7,632 bases of DNA from Firmicutes bacterium ADurb.Bin467 (lineage in GTDB: Bacteria > Bacillota > Clostridia > Christensenellales > Aristaeellaceae), in contig MWAC01000174.1 of NCBI GenBank assembly GCA_002068815.1, positions 1-7,632 of the forward strand, given 5' to 3'. Below are positions 4,984 through 7,632 of the stretch, piece after piece. Each line of letters opens with the position of its first letter. The first letter of the stretch is position 1. Below the pieces are notes generated by a model that was given only the letters and a program-made list of their open reading frames with translations, was not told where the DNA came from and searched no databases. A program made the translations under genes and the position numbers.

Positions 4984-7014
4984 CTATTCCTCGACCGCGT
5001 CCTCGTCCTTCGCGGGAACCTCGACGATCGAGTACTCGTCGAGCTCGCCGGCCGGCGGAACGGGTTCGAGCGCCTCGTCCTCGAGCACCTCGCGGATCGA
5101 GAGCGAGATGCGCTTGGCCTCGGTGTTGACGTCCAGAACCTTTACGCGCACGATGTCGCCCACGTTGATCGCGTCCTCTACTTTCGCGATCCGGGTGAGC
5201 GCGCACTGCGAGATGTGCACGAGACCGTCCAGGCCCGGCTCAAGCTCGACGAACGCGCCGAACGTCGTGATGCGCACGACCTTGCCCTCGACGATCGAGC
5301 CGACCGGATACCGGTCGCCGGCGACCGCCCACGGGCGCGGACGGGTCTGCTTGTAGGAGAGCGAGATGCGCTCGCGCGCCGGGTCGACGTTCAGAATCTT
5401 CACGTCGATCTCCTCGCCGACCTTGATGACGTCCGACGGGTGCTGCACGCGGCCCCAGCTGAGGTCCGTCACGTGCACGAGGCCGTCGACGCCGCCGATG
5501 TCGACGAACGCGCCGAAGTCCGCGAGTCTGCGGACGACGCCGCGGACGACCGAGCCGATCTCCAGCGCGTCCCAGATCGCCTTCTTCTTCTCGGATTCCT
5601 CGGCGATCAGGACCTTCTTGCGGGAGGCGACGATGCGCTTCTTCGGCTTGTCGATCTCGATGATCTCGAGCTTCATCTCCTGACCGACGAATTCCTCGAT
5701 CTTTTCGACGTAGCGCAGCGAGAGTTGGGAGGCGGGGATGAAGCAGCGAATGCCCATGACATCTGCCAGCAGGCCGCCCTTGACGGCTTCCTTGCCGACG
5801 CCGACGACGAACTCGCCGGCCTCGTGCTTGGCCATGATCTCATCCCAGACCTTGCGATTGACGATGTTCCGCTGGGACAAAAGCACGTTGCCCTCGCCGT
5901 CGTTGACCTTGACGACCTCGACTTCGATTTCGTCGCCAATCTTGACATCGGTTGAGGAGAGGTCAGCCTTTTTAACCAATCCGTCTGCCTTGTAACCGAC
6001 GTTTACGCAGACCTCGTCATCGGTGATCTGCACCACGGTTCCTGTGATCGTCTGTCCGGGGCGGATCTGCACAAGCGTCTTTTCCACATCGGCCATAAAA
6101 TCGGATTCCGTGGGGGACGTTTCGGCCTGCTCCACATGCTCTTCGGACGGAGTGACCTGCTTCTCGATGTCGTTCATTCTTGCTACTACCTCCTTAATTA
6201 TACAATCCGGCGTAGAGGCGCCGGCTGTAATCCCAACCCGGTCCGTCGCGGAAATCCCGATGCCCTCGAGCTCCTCCGCGCTCTCGATGAACAGCGCGCG
6301 CGGGCAGACCTCGCGGACGAGCTCGTAGAGCTTGCGGCTGTTCGAGCTCTCCCGGCCGCCGACGACGACCATCACGTCGACTTCCCGGGCGAGGCGGACG
6401 GCCTCCTCCTGGCTCTGCCTCGTCGCGGGGCAGATCGTCCTAAGGATCTCGGGATGCCTTACCCTTTGGACGATGGTCTGCGTGATCCTGTCGAACCGCC
6501 CCTCGATGAACGTCGTCTGCGAAACGACGAGCGCGCGCTCCATCTCGGGAAGGGCGAGCGCGGCCTCCTCGGTCGCGACCGCGTAGCTCTCTCCCGACGT
6601 CCAGCCGCGGATGCCCTCGACCTCCGGGTGTCTCTCCTCGCCGACGACGATCAGCGCAATTCCGTCCCTTTCGGCGGACAGCGCCATCTCGTGGATGCGG
6701 CGGACGAACGGGCAGGTCGCGTCGAGAACCTCGGCGCCCCGGGCCTTCAGCCGCTCGAGCGTCTCGCGGCCGACGCCGTGCGAGCGTACGACGGCGCGCG
6801 CGCCCTCGGGAATCTCCTCCGGGGAGGACACGCTCCGTACGCCGATCGATGCAAGCTCGGAGACGACGCGCGGATTGTGGATGACGGGGCCTAACGTGAC
6901 CGCCGGGGCCGAGCGCCTTGCGGTCTCGACCGCACGCCGGACGCCGAAGCAGAACCCGGCATGTTTCGCCAGAATCACCTTGGAAACGGGAACCCACCCC
7001 TCTGATGCGCCCAA
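4984..7014 (-). CDS. ispH-rpsA: Fused IspH (HMBPP reductase) - ribosomal protein S1
   Basis: One open frame of 676 codons joins two proteins. Residues about 12-279 are IspH, the [4Fe-4S] enzyme of the last MEP step, which reduces HMBPP to IPP and DMAPP. Cluster cysteines C22, C101 and C195 are present, with H46, H79, H129, E131, T168 and N225 matching the substrate site. Residues about 318-645 hold four S1 RNA-binding repeats (about 318-384, 400-468, 485-557, 570-643; the last two with DFGAFVDIG and TFGAFVELE), followed by an acidic tail. S1 helps bind mRNA to the 30S subunit. Such fusions are known in Clostridia. The start is uncertain: TTG 7014 (used here) lacks a Shine-Dalgarno site and would lie about 11 nt from the predicted transcript start, while GTG 6978 (MILAKHAGFCFG) gives 664 residues. 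A strong internal ribosome binding site lies at the IspH/S1 junction. Confidence 0.94.
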   Translation of the reverse strand: MGASEGWVPVSKVILAKHAGFCFGVRRAVETARRSAPAVTLGPVIHNPRVVSELASIGVRSVSSPEEIPEGARAVVRSHGVGRETLERLKARGAEVLDATCPFVRRIHEMALSAERDGIALIVVGEERHPEVEGIRGWTSGESYAVATEEAALALPEMERALVVSQTTFIEGRFDRITQTIVQRVRHPEILRTICPATRQSQEEAVRLAREVDVMVVVGGRESSNSRKLYELVREVCPRALFIESAEELEGIGISATDRVGITAGASTPDCIIKEVVARMNDIEKQVTPSEEHVEQAETSPTESDFMADVEKTLVQIRPGQTITGTVVQITDDEVCVNVGYKADGLVKKADLSSTDVKIGDEIEVEVVKVNDGEGNVLLSQRNIVNRKVWDEIMAKHEAGEFVVGVGKEAVKGGLLADVMGIRCFIPASQLSLRYVEKIEEFVGQEMKLEIIEIDKPKKRIVASRKKVLIAEESEKKKAIWDALEIGSVVRGVVRRLADFGAFVDIGGVDGLVHVTDLSWGRVQHPSDVIKVGEEIDVKILNVDPARERISLSYKQTRPRPWAVAGDRYPVGSIVEGKVVRITTFGAFVELEPGLDGLVHISQCALTRIAKVEDAINVGDIVRVKVLDVNTEAKRISLSIREVLEDEALEPVPPAGELDEYSIVEVPAKDEDAVEE
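6175..6195 (-). promoter_or_regulatory. Internal Shine-Dalgarno and in-frame ATG at the IspH/S1 boundary
   Basis: AAGGAGGT (6195-6188) lies inside the coding sequence, 10 nt before an in-frame ATG at 6177, codon 280 of the fusion, just where IspH ends and the S1 linker begins. Starting here gives a 397-residue S1 protein, the size of a free Firmicutes S1 (about 380-400). TATAAT (6202-6197) sits directly upstream but has no -35 box. The site also encodes the I-I-K-E-V stretch usual at the IspH C-terminus, so part of it could be chance. That it functions is inference. Confidence 0.55.
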
Positions 7015-7031
7015 CTTCGAAAATACGCTAA

Positions 7032-7040
7032 CTTATATCA
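7032..7040 (-). promoter_or_regulatory. Extended -10 promoter upstream of ispH-rpsA
   Basis: The minus strand reads TGATATAAG: a near-consensus -10 (TATAAG, 7037-7032) with a TGn extension (7040-7038). It lies in an AT-rich non-coding stretch (about 7020-7120) that contrasts with the GC-rich flanks. No strong -35 box is seen at 16-18 nt. The predicted transcript start near 7025 leaves only about 11 nt before the TTG start but about 47 nt before the GTG at 6978. The rest of the 7015-7142 gap shows no other gene and no convincing terminator for the upstream gene. Confidence 0.55.
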
Positions 7041-7147
7041 TTCGTGGATTCCAAAATAATTCCTGCAACACGGCAATATTTAACAAACATTTAACTGGTT
7101 TGGCAGGAAGGAAAACGGCGCATGGCGTCATATAGGGGCCTTCTAGC

Positions 7148-7255
7148 GCCCGAACAGCCCACGGGTCTTCCTCGGGGCATCGCTGCCCGAACAAACCGCG
7201 GCTCGCCCGCGGGCGCGTCACCGCCCGAACAGCACGAACGGATCTCCCTCGGGGT
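7148..7255. repeat. Three-copy degenerate repeat of about 37 bp
   Basis: GCCCGAACA occurs at 7148, 7185 and 7223, spacings of 37 and 38 bp. The first and third units also share a CCTCGGGG-type block (about 7170-7177 and 7247-7254) about 22-24 bp further on; the middle unit is more diverged. On the minus strand the unit covers the last codons of the partial right-hand gene (DPFVLFGR and stop), so it looks like a gene tail that was duplicated and then decayed. Confidence 0.55.
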
Positions 7256-7632
7256 AGACCTGCACGTTCTGCACGTACGGATTCTTCGCCTTGGAGAGCT
7301 TTCCGGCAACGTTCAGATACCACGGGACGCGCCTGGCGGCGTAGAGCTGCATCTCGTTCAGGGTGATCAGCCGGTCGTAGTCGAGGTCGGCCTTGAGCGC
7401 GCCCCGCCGCGAGCGGCTCAGGCTCCAGCCCGCGCCGTCGCACAGCGCGCGCGCGAGCACGGTCGCCATGTCGCTCTCGGTCACGTCCTCGTCGAAGCTC
7501 AGCCGGTAGCTGTCCTGGTCGAGCGACGCGCTCGCGATCACCTTGTACTTGCCCGACGCGAACGGCGCGCCGCCGACCCTGCCGGAGAACACCTTGACAA
7601 TTCCTAAGTTGAAATCCTCGAAATTGCTGGCC
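7218..7632 (-). CDS. C-terminal end of an unrecognised protein (runs off right edge)
   Basis: I do not recognise this family. The 137 visible codons are open to the window edge; the true start lies outside (an internal GTG at 7592 lacks a Shine-Dalgarno site and should not be taken as the start). The visible part looks globular and soluble: a strand-rich section near G-R-V-G-G-A-P-F, then SASLDQDSYRLSF, an amphipathic helix (DMATVLARALCDG), a charged turn with Ser/Arg repeats, an acidic segment DLDYDRLITLNEMQLY, and a tail ending PEGDPFVLFGR. No membrane segment or known catalytic motif is apparent. It stops at TGA 7218-7220; reading on in frame would add 24 codons ending again in LFGR before TAG at 7143. 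Codon pattern and frame length support a real gene. Confidence 0.7.
   Translation of the reverse strand, partial: ASNFEDFNLGIVKVFSGRVGGAPFASGKYKVIASASLDQDSYRLSFDEDVTESDMATVLARALCDGAGWSLSRSRRGALKADLDYDRLITLNEMQLYAARRVPWYLNVAGKLSKAKNPYVQNVQVYPEGDPFVLFGR

Noticed and set aside
4919..5206. In-frame upstream extension of the alpha/beta hydrolase
   Set aside because: The open frame continues by chance through the terminator and out of frame over the end of ispH-rpsA. GAGGAGG before GTG 4918 and the expected family N-terminus place the start at 4918.
6197..6202. Internal TATAAT as a promoter for S1
   Set aside because: No -35-like hexamer lies at 16-18 nt and the TG directly before it is not in the extended -10 register. 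It is mentioned in the findings but not called as a promoter.
7033..7443. Minus-strand open frame of 136 codons overlapping the right-hand partial gene
   Set aside because: It lies in a different frame from the better-supported partial gene, is Arg-rich, and runs through the promoter region of ispH-rpsA.

Overview
This 7.6 kb window is high-GC bacterial chromosome in which every supported gene lies on the minus strand, so transcription runs from right to left. The content points to a high-GC member of the Firmicutes, class Clostridia. The strongest indicator is an in-frame fusion of IspH (LytB) with a four-repeat ribosomal protein S1, an arrangement known mainly from Clostridia. Supporting signs are a FloA-type flotillin next to a short NfeD protein, strong AGGAGG-type Shine-Dalgarno sites, frequent GTG/TTG starts and extended -10 promoters. 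The species cannot be named from the sequence.

Right to left (transcription order): (1) 7632-7218, the C-terminal end of an unrecognised protein, whose tail overlaps a degenerate repeat of about 37 bp; (2) 7217-7015, an intergenic region with an AT-rich stretch and a good extended -10 promoter; (3) 7014-4984, the IspH-S1 fusion, closed by a clear intrinsic terminator; (4) 4918-3606, an alpha/beta hydrolase (monoacylglycerol lipase/lysophospholipase type) and a small NUDIX hydrolase, coupled by an ATGA overlap; (5) an extended -10 promoter at about 3550 that starts a membrane-microdomain operon: short NfeD, FloA flotillin, and a small proline-rich protein with one membrane helix; (6) a strong stem-loop, then a LytTR-type response regulator and the N-terminal third of a TldD-family metallopeptidase running off the left edge. 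Gaps inside region 5-6 are short, so nfeD through tldD may form one long transcription unit, with the stem-loop at 1410-1437 as a possible modulating or processing point.

In functional terms the window mixes housekeeping (the last step of the MEP isoprenoid pathway, translation initiation, nucleotide sanitation) with membrane organisation (NfeD/FloA), lipid or ester hydrolysis and an orphan regulator. It is mostly ordinary core genome; I see no mobile element, CRISPR array, RNA gene or defence system. The most interesting signal lies inside the IspH-S1 fusion. Exactly at the domain boundary there is a strong Shine-Dalgarno sequence followed by an in-frame ATG, built from AT-rich codons unusual for this genome. 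This suggests the S1 half can also be made as a separate protein of normal S1 size. Secondary points are a terminator placed directly against the ribosome binding site of the next gene, and a duplicated gene tail with two in-frame stops that are both preceded by the same four residues.
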